From Moraxella porci DSM 25326 (GTDB lineage: Bacteria > Pseudomonadota > Gammaproteobacteria > Pseudomonadales > Moraxellaceae), in assembly GCF_002014855.1 (NCBI RefSeq), contig NZ_MUYV01000009.1, positions 1 to 51,732 on the forward strand: 51,732 bases of DNA, in the 5' to 3' direction. The notes under the pieces are model-generated. The model was given only the letters and a program-made list of their open reading frames with translations. It searched no databases and was not told the origin of the DNA. Of this stretch, positions 27,255-34,983 are shown one piece after another; within the stretch, counting starts at the first letter, position 1, and every line of letters starts with the position of its first letter. A program made the translations under genes and the position numbers.

Positions 27255-27446
27255 AACTAAACTCTTAATTTATAAATCATTGAAATATCACCAGTTTTTT
27301 ACCGATGACTTTACTTAATGACTATTAAACCAAAAAAACGCGCAAATGTGTAATGTTTTTTAAAATAATTTGCGATTTTTAGCAAAACCGCTAGAAAAAC
27401 AGCCATTTGCCCCAATTTATCCATCATCACTTTGATAATCAGCCTT

Positions 27447-27466
27447 TGATGGCATCTGATGGCATC
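27447..27466 (+). repeat. Perfect 10-bp tandem repeat abutting the osmC-like promoter
   Basis: TGATGGCATC occurs twice in direct succession and ends 2 bp before the -35 element. A site for a direct-repeat-binding activator or a short phase-sensitive tract is possible; neither is shown. Confidence 0.7.
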
Positions 27467-27468
27467 GG

Positions 27469-27497
27469 TTGCCAAAGCGTATCAAAACCATTACAAT
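27469..27497 (+). promoter_or_regulatory. Promoter of the osmC-like gene
   Basis: TTGCCA (27469-27474) and TACAAT (27492-27497) are separated by 17 nt. Each hexamer matches five of six consensus bases. Confidence 0.6.
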
Positions 27498-27524
27498 GAC
27501 TGATATTTTTATAAGGAAACTTCC

Positions 27525-27938
27525 ATGGCAGAATTAAACGCAAGCTTGGTATGGAAAGATGGTGTGCATTTTGAAGGCACTTCTCCATCAGGTCATACCG
27601 TCCAACTCGACGGCAATAAAGAGCAAGGCGCAAGCCCGATGGAGCTGATTTTGCTCGGTCTTGGCGGCTGTGCCAGCTATGATGTGGTGACGATTCTAAA
27701 AAAATCTCGCCAAGATGTCCAAGATGTCCGCTGCCAGATGCGTGCGGTGCGTGCTGATAGCGTGCCTGCAGTCTTTACTGATATTCACCTGCACTTTGTG
27801 GTGACTGGCACCGACATCAAAGATGCCCAAGTCGCCAAAGCCATCGAGCTGTCTGCCGACAAATACTGCTCAGCATCTCGTATGCTGTCAGCAGGTGGCG
27901 TGAATATCACCCATGACTTTGAAATCATCGCCGCCTAA
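27525..27938 (+). CDS. OsmC family protein (YhfA-like)
   Basis: The 137-residue protein belongs to the OsmC/Ohr superfamily of thiol-dependent peroxidases. Two cysteines are at the expected places: C49 in GLGGCASYDV and C115 in DKYCSASRML. The opening region and ASPMELILLGLGGC look closest to the YhfA-like branch, whose substrate is not settled. It would reduce peroxides, complementing AhpCF encoded elsewhere in the window. AAGGAA precedes the ATG. A good promoter lies just upstream. Confidence 0.9.
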   Translation: MAELNASLVWKDGVHFEGTSPSGHTVQLDGNKEQGASPMELILLGLGGCASYDVVTILKKSRQDVQDVRCQMRAVRADSVPAVFTDIHLHFVVTGTDIKDAQVAKAIELSADKYCSASRMLSAGGVNITHDFEIIAA

Positions 27939-27954
27939 CTGATTGGCATTTGTT

Positions 27955-28380
27955 ATGATTATTTCATTATTTATGCAGACAGGCATGAAGCTTACCATCA
28001 TCTTGATGGTCATTGCAAGCCTGTTGCCTTGGCTCTGCTCAGTACTCGCCAAAGCCTCGGCTGGTTTTCGCTTTGCTAAGCACAATCAAGACCCGCGTGG
28101 ATTTTTGGCAGATAGCACAGGCATCGCTGCCAGATTTAACCATGCTCAGGCAAATGGCTATGAGACTTTGCCAGTGTTTTTGGCGGCGGTGCTGATCGCG
28201 ATTTATACCTTTGTACCGATGGCAGTGGTGAACTTATTGGCAGCAGGCTATGTGCTGTTTCGCATCGGCTATATCGCAAGCTACGCTGCCAATCTTGGTA
28301 TGCTGCGTTCGGTAAACTGGCTACTGTCGATGCTGTGCGTGCTTGGGCTGTTTACCTTTGCGTTTTGGTTTGGCATTTAG
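27955..28380 (+). CDS. MAPEG family membrane protein
   Basis: The 141-residue protein has four hydrophobic segments and the MAPEG-domain pattern (membrane-associated proteins in eicosanoid and glutathione metabolism). Visible marks are DPRGFLADSTGIAARFNHAQANGYETLPVF-type residues between helices one and two, where RxxNAxxNxxE of the family is seen as RFNHAQANGYE. A TTG at 27943 is also open, but the ATG at 27955 is preferred. The ribosome site is weak. It follows the osmC-like gene by 16 bp, so co-transcription is likely. Enzymatic activity is unknown. Confidence 0.8.
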   Translation: MIISLFMQTGMKLTIILMVIASLLPWLCSVLAKASAGFRFAKHNQDPRGFLADSTGIAARFNHAQANGYETLPVFLAAVLIAIYTFVPMAVVNLLAAGYVLFRIGYIASYAANLGMLRSVNWLLSMLCVLGLFTFAFWFGI

Positions 28381-28486
28381 CCGCTATCACAGATCACATT
28401 GTCATTGCCATCGTCGCTGTATTGCGACACAATTTGTCGCCATCTTATGTTATCGTTGATTCATTGCAATCAGACTGGAGATGACA

Positions 28487-29035
28487 ATGCATCCGATTAA
28501 TGAATTTTATTTGGGTTTACGCAAAACGACGGCATTTGATTGTACGCTAGAAGATTTGTGGGTGCTACCACCGAGTATCATTAGCGTGCAGTATTTTTAT
28601 ATTGAGTGGCTGTTTCCTGTGGACCATGCATCCAAATGGAATAAAACCGTGCCGACACTGCACGGTGATGAGCTGTTATTCTTCCAAACCAATCCAGACA
28701 TCCAGCAAAAATTCTTGACATCGTTTGATAAAATCATCGGCTACTTTGAAATCGAAAGACAAGGCAATCAGCTATTTGCCACAGATACGCTCAAGGCTCG
28801 GGATTATTGGCTCAAGCCAATCGGTCATCAAGAAAAGAAAATCAGTCGTATCATCCGCTCACTGGCTTGGTGCGGACAGCTTGACTTAGCCAAGAATTTA
28901 CAAAGTCTAGCCCTTGAGATAATTGTCCAAAAAGGTCATCTTAAGCCTGATACTTTGCACATTTGGCGACATCTGCTAGATGACCTGCAAGGCGGTTCAA
29001 TCAATCACAATGCCATACATCAGATGATACCCTAA
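28487..29035 (+). CDS. Opioid growth factor receptor (OGFr)-domain protein
   Basis: The 182-residue cytosolic protein resembles the OGFr N-terminal conserved domain. The hallmark EWLFPVDHASKWNKTVPTL corresponds to the family W-L-F-P block. A second block, KISRIIRSLAWCGQLDLAK, fits the family's C-terminal helix. Bacterial members are uncharacterised and the eukaryotic name carries no functional meaning here. CTGGAG abuts the first ATG at 28481 but is 6 nt from the ATG at 28487, which I use. It lies about 100 bp after the MAPEG gene. Confidence 0.75.
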   Translation: MHPINEFYLGLRKTTAFDCTLEDLWVLPPSIISVQYFYIEWLFPVDHASKWNKTVPTLHGDELLFFQTNPDIQQKFLTSFDKIIGYFEIERQGNQLFATDTLKARDYWLKPIGHQEKKISRIIRSLAWCGQLDLAKNLQSLALEIIVQKGHLKPDTLHIWRHLLDDLQGGSINHNAIHQMIP

Positions 29036-29062
29036 AGAGTAAGCCATCATCATTAAGCTAGA

Positions 29063-29788
29063 TTAGACACCTTGGCAATGCTCAAAATACCGCTGTAGCC
29101 CTGTCAAAATCAGCCCTTCATCAACGATGGCACCATCCAAATGTGGAGCAAGTGTCATCGCCCCACCCCCTGTCAAAACCAGCTCAAACTCTGGATAGTT
29201 TGCCTGTATCGATTTGACCGCACCAACAATCCCAAACAAAATCCCGTGATGCACCGCATCATCGGTCGTACGCCCAAGCTCAAGGCTGTCAAATCGCCCT
29301 TGCTTAACGCCAATCTGCTGCGTCCCTGCATATAGGGCATGACGCTGCATATAGGCATTTGGCAAGATATATCCACCCAGATGCACACCGCCATCAATGA
29401 TATCGATGGTCAATGCCGTACCACAGCCCACCACGCACTGCTTAGCACCATTGACAGCACCCAACATCTGTAACCATCGATCAACGCCCAACTGAAGCGG
29501 ATCATAATGACTGTGTAGCATTGGGTGCTTGTCATTGACCTTGGCAAACTCAAACGGCACGCCAAGCTCATTGAGCGTATCGGCAATTTTGGCATTGATT
29601 TTCTCGCCAAGTACGCTTGAGATACCCACAAACTCTGGATGAAATCGCACAAAGGTCCCAAACAAACCCATCAATAGCTCATTGGGTGCTTTTAGATGCT
29701 CTTTGGCATCCGATGCGATGACTTTGCCATCATCGATCAGCCAATATTTTAGCCGTGTATTGCCCAAATCAAGCCACAGTGCGATCAT
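29063..29788 (-). CDS. coaX: Type III pantothenate kinase
   Basis: The 241-residue kinase phosphorylates pantothenate, the first step of coenzyme A synthesis. CoaX belongs to the ASKHA fold: phosphate loop DLGNTRLKYWL near the start, GVDRWLQMLGA in the middle, and VGCGTALTIDIID. Type III enzymes are not feedback-inhibited by CoA. AAGGAA precedes the ATG at 29788; the 18-codon upstream extension is rejected. It follows birA after about 100 bp with a tandem repeat in the gap. birA-coaX is a common pairing. Confidence 0.95.
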   Translation of the reverse strand: MIALWLDLGNTRLKYWLIDDGKVIASDAKEHLKAPNELLMGLFGTFVRFHPEFVGISSVLGEKINAKIADTLNELGVPFEFAKVNDKHPMLHSHYDPLQLGVDRWLQMLGAVNGAKQCVVGCGTALTIDIIDGGVHLGGYILPNAYMQRHALYAGTQQIGVKQGRFDSLELGRTTDDAVHHGILFGIVGAVKSIQANYPEFELVLTGGGAMTLAPHLDGAIVDEGLILTGLQRYFEHCQGV

Positions 29789-29822
29789 GTGTTTTTCCTT
29801 TTTTAATCTTATCAATATCTTA

Positions 29823-29892
29823 GCACAGATGTCTAAGCACAAATGCTTAAACGTAGCCGTCTGAATGTAGCCGTCTAAACACAGCCATCTAA
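29823..29892. repeat. Five 14-bp tandem repeat units between birA and coaX
   Basis: Five units of exactly 14 bp begin at 29823, 29837, 29851, 29865 and 29879. The two best copies, at 29851 and 29865, read approximately ATGTAGCCGTCTAA. All units end in TAA or TGA. The last unit contains the birA stop codon. A degenerate sixth unit may precede 29823. Confidence 0.8.
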
Positions 29893-30812
29893 GCAGACTG
29901 AATCATACCCGCCAATACACGCACGGTACTGCCAGCTTGCTCAAGCAATAACGCACCATCATGATCGATGCCAATACAACGCCCCGACTGACTGACGCTC
30001 TGCATATCATCTCTGGCAAAGACATTGACCGATCTGCCCATCAAGACATGCGCACGGTTAAACGCATCAATAAAATCCAGCTTCGCTGTCGCGTCTGATA
30101 GCTGATTGTGCTGATGCACCGCTTGGCAAATCGCTTGGCAAATCGGCTGATACAGTGCTTGATAAGTAGGCAACTCGCCAAGATTAACCATATCCGCAAG
30201 CTGTCTTAGGCAGGTGGCTTGATACAGACCATCTTTGATTATTGGGCCGATTTCGACATTTAGCCCCACTCCAGTCACCACGCCGACTAGGCGAGTTTTG
30301 TCATTGACCTTGGCATAGACAGGCTCAATCAAGATTCCGCATAGCTTTTGGAACAGATGCTCTGTATCATCATAATAGCCGACATCATTCGCCCATTTGA
30401 CACCGATCGCCGATAAGCCCTGCTTGGCACGCTCAGCATTGATTGCTTGGATCGTATCAAGCCGTGCCAGCTCATAGCCCACCGCCAAGGACAAAAATCC
30501 ATCCAAACGCACAAGCCCAAAGCCATCATCACTATCCGTCTGCATCGGCGTATATAGCGACAAAAACACATTGCCCTGACCGCTCACCCACGATCTGCCA
30601 TGCTGACCACGCCCTGCACTTTGGGCATCGGCGGTATATAGATGATGCTGGCGATGGCTAAGCTTGCCTATGCTCACCGCCTGTATCAGCTGTGTGTTGG
30701 TGCTATCGGTTACAGCATCATGTCGATGATGACGATGAATACTCGCCCAAATCAAAGCAAAATCCATCTTAGCGTGTGAATAATCCATCGAAAATGCATC
30801 CACAAAACTCAT
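29889..30812 (-). CDS. birA: Biotin--[acetyl-CoA-carboxylase] ligase
   Basis: The 307-residue ligase attaches biotin to the carboxylase carrier protein. The catalytic loop is GRGQHGRSW (67-75), with KWANDVGY standing for the family KWPND. There is a C-terminal SH3-like domain. The catalytic domain begins about residue 33, so the N-terminal winged helix that lets E. coli BirA repress the bio operon is absent. A candidate promoter with -10 TATAAC at 30821-30826 (minus) would start transcription almost at the ATG, suggesting a leaderless or very short leader. It diverges from the TauE/SafE gene. Confidence 0.93.
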   Translation of the reverse strand: MSFVDAFSMDYSHAKMDFALIWASIHRHHRHDAVTDSTNTQLIQAVSIGKLSHRQHHLYTADAQSAGRGQHGRSWVSGQGNVFLSLYTPMQTDSDDGFGLVRLDGFLSLAVGYELARLDTIQAINAERAKQGLSAIGVKWANDVGYYDDTEHLFQKLCGILIEPVYAKVNDKTRLVGVVTGVGLNVEIGPIIKDGLYQATCLRQLADMVNLGELPTYQALYQPICQAICQAVHQHNQLSDATAKLDFIDAFNRAHVLMGRSVNVFARDDMQSVSQSGRCIGIDHDGALLLEQAGSTVRVLAGMIQSA

Positions 30813-30862
30813 AAAATTGCGTTATAATAGCACAATTTCACTAAAACAATGGGATTTGAATC

Positions 30863-31666
30863 ATGATTTATTTGTGGTTTTCGATCGCAGGGATCGTGGC
30901 AGGACTGTGCGCAGGACTGTTTGGTGTTGGTGGCGGCATGGTCATCGTGCCAGCACTGATTTGGATTTTGGCGTATTATGGCTTGCCAAGTGAAATCGTG
31001 CCACACGTGGCAGTCGGTACGGCACTGGCGACGATCATTTTGACTTCAATCAGCTCAATGTCAGCACATCACAAGCGTGGTGGCGTGCGTTGGGAAATCT
31101 TTAAAAACATGGCAAAGGGATTGGTGCTTGGCAGTCTAGTCGGTGCTTGGGTGGCGACACTCATTGACGGTGCGATGCTCCAAGCCATCTTGGGCGGTGG
31201 TGCAATCTTGATGGCGGTGAAGATGCTATTTTTCCCCAATCAAGAACGACTCGACATCCCACCCCCTGCTGACTACAAGCAGATGATCTCTGGCATCGTC
31301 ATCGGCATATTATCTGCCATCTTTGGCATCGGCGGTGGCAGTCTGACCGTGCCTTATTTGAGCCAAAATGGCGTACCGATGAAACAAGCCGTCGGCACAT
31401 CAGCCGCCTGCGGTCTGCCGATTGCCATCGCAGGTGCGTTGGGTTTTATTTGGTTTGGTCATCAAGGCGGCAGCGTCGATCAGGTCGATGGCTTGATCGG
31501 TTTTGTGCACATCGGCGCATTCATCACCATCAGTATTTTAAGCTTTGTGATGGCAAAAGTCGGTGCACGCCTAGCCCACGCCCTGCCTGCACAGACACTC
31601 AAGCGCGCCTTTGGTGTACTACTCATGATCGTCGGCGTACAGCTGATGGTGAGCGGATATTTCTAA
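30863..31666 (+). CDS. TSUP family permease (TauE/SafE)
   Basis: The 267-residue inner-membrane protein has about eight hydrophobic segments and the internal repeat of the TauE/SafE family. Repeat one is GLCAGLFGVGGGMVIVP and repeat two is GILSAIFGIGGGSLTVP. Family members move sulfite, sulfonates or related anions; the substrate here cannot be read from sequence. It is divergent from birA and ends before an intrinsic terminator. Confidence 0.9.
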   Translation: MIYLWFSIAGIVAGLCAGLFGVGGGMVIVPALIWILAYYGLPSEIVPHVAVGTALATIILTSISSMSAHHKRGGVRWEIFKNMAKGLVLGSLVGAWVATLIDGAMLQAILGGGAILMAVKMLFFPNQERLDIPPPADYKQMISGIVIGILSAIFGIGGGSLTVPYLSQNGVPMKQAVGTSAACGLPIAIAGALGFIWFGHQGGSVDQVDGLIGFVHIGAFITISILSFVMAKVGARLAHALPAQTLKRAFGVLLMIVGVQLMVSGYF

Positions 31667-31712
31667 ACAATCACCAATACATCAGCTTGACTCTGAGGCA
31701 TTCAAATAAAAT

Positions 31713-31740
31713 GCTTGGCTGTCTATGCCAAGCTTTTTTT
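31713..31740 (+). terminator. Terminator of the TauE/SafE gene
   Basis: The stem GCTTGGC / GCCAAGC with a 7-nt loop is followed by a run of T residues. Confidence 0.85.
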
Positions 31741-31785
31741 GATGGGTGAACAAAGCCCTACAAATGCGCTGATCGTCATAAGCTA

Positions 31786-31825
31786 AAAAAAATCATCCCA
31801 AAAGAGTGATCTTTTGGGATGATTT
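31786..31825 (-). terminator. Terminator of tRNA-Phe
   Basis: The long stem AAATCATCCCAAAAG / CTTTTGGGATGATTT lies just after the tRNA on the minus strand and has a T-run there. Confidence 0.85.
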
Positions 31826-31832
31826 ATCAAGA

Positions 31833-31908
31833 TGGTGGCGAGAGGCAGGATCGAACTGCCGACACACGGATTTTCAATCCGTTGCTCTACCAACTGAGCT
31901 ATCACGCC
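31833..31908 (-). tRNA. tRNA-Phe (GAA)
   Basis: The 76-nt cloverleaf reads on the minus strand. The anticodon loop TTGAAAA gives GAA. The D arm (GCTC/GAGC), anticodon stem (ACGGA/TCCGT), T arm (GGCAG/CTGCC) and encoded CCA are all present. The acceptor stem GGCGTGA / TCTCGCC has one U-U mismatch at pair 5-68. Confidence 0.93.
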
Positions 31909-32210
31909 GAAGTGGTGCATATTAAACCAAAATCCACGGGCATTGTCAAGAAAAATCTGACTAAGGTTGCAAATAGTCAGTAAACTGTGAAAATGTTGCA
32001 CAGTTGTACACAGGCATTTACACAATCTTTATCAAAGCACACACAAATTACAATTTATCAGTATTTTTTATAAAAGTGCCTGCCTATAATAACAACCAAG
32101 AAGACAGTTTGTAATACCAGTTATTAAAAACTGATATTTATCAACACCAAGCCGACGGTTGTTTTTAAATAGATGCTTGAAATGGTCGGTTATTTATAAG
32201 GAGAATTACT
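31909..32210. other. 302-bp intergenic region between tRNA-Phe and the DUF1328 gene
   Basis: The left end holds the tRNA-Phe promoter. The right half has a TATAAT at 32085-32090 for the rightward gene, without a good -35, and a long leader of about 110 nt. An isolated DnaA-box-like TTATCAACA lies at 32138-32146. I see no gene in it. Confidence 0.6.
31921..31949 (-). promoter_or_regulatory. Promoter of tRNA-Phe
   Basis: On the minus strand a perfect TTGACA (31944-31949) is followed after 17 nt by TTTAAT (31921-31926), 13 nt before the tRNA. Confidence 0.7.
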
Positions 32211-32369
32211 ATGTTTCGTTGGGCTATTATTTTTGCAATCATCGCTGTGATCGCCAGTTTCTTAGGTTTTGGTAACATCGCTGGCTTGACCAAAGAATTT
32301 GCATACATCTTCTTGATCATCGCTGTGATTTTGTTCATCGTTGGTTTTATTGGCGGTCGTCGCCGTTAA
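32211..32369 (+). CDS. DUF1328 (YtjA-like) small membrane protein
   Basis: The 52-residue protein opens [20 protein letters not shown] and ends GFIGGRRR. Two hydrophobic helices are separated by [12 protein letters not shown], the DUF1328/YtjA pattern. It is probably inserted in the inner membrane; function is unknown in the family. AAGGAG at 32198-32203, 7 nt before the ATG, is an ideal ribosome site. A strong terminator follows. It is too short for most gene-length cut-offs and is easily missed. Confidence 0.9.
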   Translation: MFRWAIIFAIIAVIASFLGFGNIAGLTKEFAYIFLIIAVILFIVGFIGGRRR

Positions 32370-32407
32370 TCACCCTGTGGTGAATAGATCGTATAGATCA
32401 TCAACGA

Positions 32408-32437
32408 CAAATCCCATCAGTTTTGATGGGATTTTTT
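32408..32437 (+). terminator. Terminator of the DUF1328 gene
   Basis: The stem AAATCCCATCA / TGATGGGATTT is followed by a T-run. Confidence 0.85.
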
Positions 32438-32498
32438 GATGGAATTTTATGATAATAAAAACAGCCAGCACTGCACAGCTGACTGCTTTATTCTCTGA

Positions 32499-34673
32499 TC
32501 ACTTGGCAGCATCAAACATCAATCGCGCCGCCTCTAGTACATACGCTTCATTCTCAGGCAGCTTAGGACGCTCATTTTCTTTCATCGCACTGCGCTCTTC
32601 TGCCAGCGCTTCAAGATTGGCCTGATAGGTTGACCAACTGGTAAATGGCGCCTCGCCCACCGCTTGACGACGCGCATTTTCGGCAGCCAAGGTGCGATTT
32701 TCGATCATTTGCATCTTGGCACGGCGTTTCTCCAGATGAATTTCTGTCGGTTTTTTGTCGTCATCAAGTGCGCGGATGGCATTCAATTCAGACAAATACA
32801 CAAACTGCGGATCGCTGGCTTGGCGCGCTTTAGATTGTGCATTTAAAGACTCGATCAGTGCCGGTGAATATTTGCCCTCGGCTTGATAATTGGTGGATTT
32901 GATGGTGTCCCACGGCAGCGGATTTTTATATTCGCGTTCGCCAAACTCGATGCCCTCATAAATATTCACCAACTCCACATCTGGCACGACGCCCTTATTT
33001 TGGGTACTGCCGCCATTGACGCGGTAGAATTTGCGTTGGGTCAGCGTCACCGAACCCAATGCCACATCATCGCGCTGCACCTGCGCTGAACCTTTGCCCG
33101 TCGTGGTGCTACCTACCACCAAGCCCAAGCCATAATCTTGGATAGCAGCAGCAAAGATCTCACTGGCCGATGCTGAGCCTAAGTTGATCAGCACTGACAT
33201 CTCACCATCGTACAGCTGGCGACCGCCATCATTGTCGGCATAGACTTGCACATTGCCGCGATTGTCACGAATTTGCACCAACGGCCCTTGTTTGATGAAC
33301 ATGGCAAGCATCTTGGCAACTTCATCAAGCGAGCCACCTGGGTTGTTGCGCAGATCCACCACCAGACCATCAATGCCTTCGGCCGTCAGTGCTTTTAGCG
33401 CTTTTTCGGTGTCGTTGCTGACGCTGCGATATTGATCGGCATTCAAGCCCTCACGGCGCGCCTTAAAATTCAAATAAAAGCTTGGGATCTCAATGACGCC
33501 GACGCGCTTGATACCCCCTTCATACGGCATTTCGATGATGCGATGCTGCACGCCAGATTCTTCTTGTTGAATGACATCGCGCACCAAAGTCACCGTACGC
33601 GCTTGCGAGTCTGGTGTATTTGGCTGCTTAACTTTGATGGTCACTTCTGTGCCACGCGCGCCACGAATCAAAGCAACGATCTCACGAGTGTTATAGCCGA
33701 TGGTATCCACCATCTGGCCATCGGCCTGAGCCACACCGATGATCAGGTCATTGGCCAGCACTTGTCCAGACTTGGCAGCAGGGCCGCCATCGACGAGGCT
33801 GACGATGCGAATATAATCGGGGTTTTTGCGGTCAGGGCGGATTGATACGCCAATGCCCTCAAGCTGCAAACTGGTCTGAATCTGCATGTCCTGTGCTTGA
33901 ACAGGTGCATAATAATTGCTATGCGGGTCATAGGCTGTGGTCGCAGCATCCAACACCGCCTCCATGATTTCGTCATTTTTTAGGCGAGTCAGCTGCTCTT
34001 CTTGGCGCTTGATGCGATTTAATAAAATCTGCGTCGGTGTACGCGCTTCAGCCTTTACCAAGTCCTGCCCACGAGCCAGCTCAGGATTATCCAGATAAGC
34101 TTGATCCTTGGCCTTATCATCTTCTTGATTGAGCGTGATGGTGATCAAAGACAGTGCTGTTTGGTTTTTCCAGTATGCTTGCTGCTCTTCGATGGAGCCA
34201 AAGCGCGGCGCATCTTCGCGATCCAAAACGATGCTTTGGTCGGTGTGCAGATCGACATCACCTGACAGATATTGCTTGGCAAATTCAAAATACGCCATCG
34301 AACGCGTACGATAACGCTCAAAAATCTCAATGCCTGGCGTCAAATCACCACGCAGCAGACGCGCGGCATAAGTTTTGGCATATTTTTGGGTAAACTCATC
34401 AACATCCGACTGCAAAAACAGCGTGCGATTCGGGTCAAGCTTATCAAAATACATCGCCAAAATCTTCTCACCCATCTGCGCATCCAGACGCTGATCCTTA
34501 TAATGCGCGCGATCTAATAAAATGGCAACCTGTCGAGCAGTCACGCGCTGCTCAGGCGTTTGGGTGAATGCCGCGCGGTCTGCCGCTTGAGCAAAGGATG
34601 CCAGACTGCTTGAAAAAATCACGCCTGCCACCGCCATGGCAACGCCTGATAAGAGATATTGTTGTTTTGACAT
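32499..34673 (-). CDS. prc: Carboxy-terminal processing (tail-specific) protease
   Basis: The 724-residue periplasmic S41 serine protease trims C-terminal tails and adjusts peptidoglycan hydrolase and precursor levels. A signal peptide ends near FAQA-A (about residue 30). An N-terminal helical domain follows. The PDZ domain lies at roughly 255-345 (GIGVSIRPDR). The protease core carries the catalytic serine in GSASASEIFAAA and the lysine in GKGSAQ; DLRNNPGGSL precedes them. A C-terminal DUF3340-like helical domain completes the E. coli Prc-type architecture. The upstream intergenic region is shared with divergent nagZ. Confidence 0.95.
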   Translation of the reverse strand: MSKQQYLLSGVAMAVAGVIFSSSLASFAQAADRAAFTQTPEQRVTARQVAILLDRAHYKDQRLDAQMGEKILAMYFDKLDPNRTLFLQSDVDEFTQKYAKTYAARLLRGDLTPGIEIFERYRTRSMAYFEFAKQYLSGDVDLHTDQSIVLDREDAPRFGSIEEQQAYWKNQTALSLITITLNQEDDKAKDQAYLDNPELARGQDLVKAEARTPTQILLNRIKRQEEQLTRLKNDEIMEAVLDAATTAYDPHSNYYAPVQAQDMQIQTSLQLEGIGVSIRPDRKNPDYIRIVSLVDGGPAAKSGQVLANDLIIGVAQADGQMVDTIGYNTREIVALIRGARGTEVTIKVKQPNTPDSQARTVTLVRDVIQQEESGVQHRIIEMPYEGGIKRVGVIEIPSFYLNFKARREGLNADQYRSVSNDTEKALKALTAEGIDGLVVDLRNNPGGSLDEVAKMLAMFIKQGPLVQIRDNRGNVQVYADNDGGRQLYDGEMSVLINLGSASASEIFAAAIQDYGLGLVVGSTTTGKGSAQVQRDDVALGSVTLTQRKFYRVNGGSTQNKGVVPDVELVNIYEGIEFGEREYKNPLPWDTIKSTNYQAEGKYSPALIESLNAQSKARQASDPQFVYLSELNAIRALDDDKKPTEIHLEKRRAKMQMIENRTLAAENARRQAVGEAPFTSWSTYQANLEALAEERSAMKENERPKLPENEAYVLEAARLMFDAAK

Positions 34674-34983
34674 ATCAAGATCCTGATATCGATAAGAAAA
34701 GTCAGGTCAGCATACGACCGACCAAAATATTTGCTATCTTAGCACAAAAATCACAAAGTTTTTTTACCAAAATACTGGTTTTTGTGCATCTGCCTTAAGC
34801 AATCGTTACAAAACTGCCGATTTTGTGCGAAAAACTCAAATCAGTCTCAACAACCACCCCATTTCATGGCATAATATGCCAACCCATGGTTGCGCCCGAT
34901 GAAATTTAATGATATTTATCAGTGCATCAGCACTGTCATCGAGCAAAAAAATTATCCAAACCCATCATGTAAGGCAAAAAATT
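34674..34983. other. 310-bp divergent region between prc and nagZ
   Basis: It should contain promoters for both genes, but I find no strong hexamer pair. The clearest element is the 15-bp palindrome TGGCATAATATGCCA. The frame upstream of nagZ (from 34909) is open but lacks a ribosome site. Confidence 0.5.
34867..34881. promoter_or_regulatory. 15-bp palindrome upstream of nagZ
   Basis: TGGCATA-A-TATGCCA is a perfect inverted repeat with one central base, about 100 bp before nagZ. It looks like a regulator operator; no binding protein can be named. Confidence 0.4.

Noticed and set aside
29823..29892. The 14-bp array as a CRISPR
   Set aside because: Units are too short, directly adjacent with no spacers, and no cas gene is present.
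32138..32146. DnaA-box-like TTATCAACA near tRNA-Phe
   Set aside because: It is a single site without a cluster, AT-rich unwinding element or dnaA/dnaN nearby, so not an origin.
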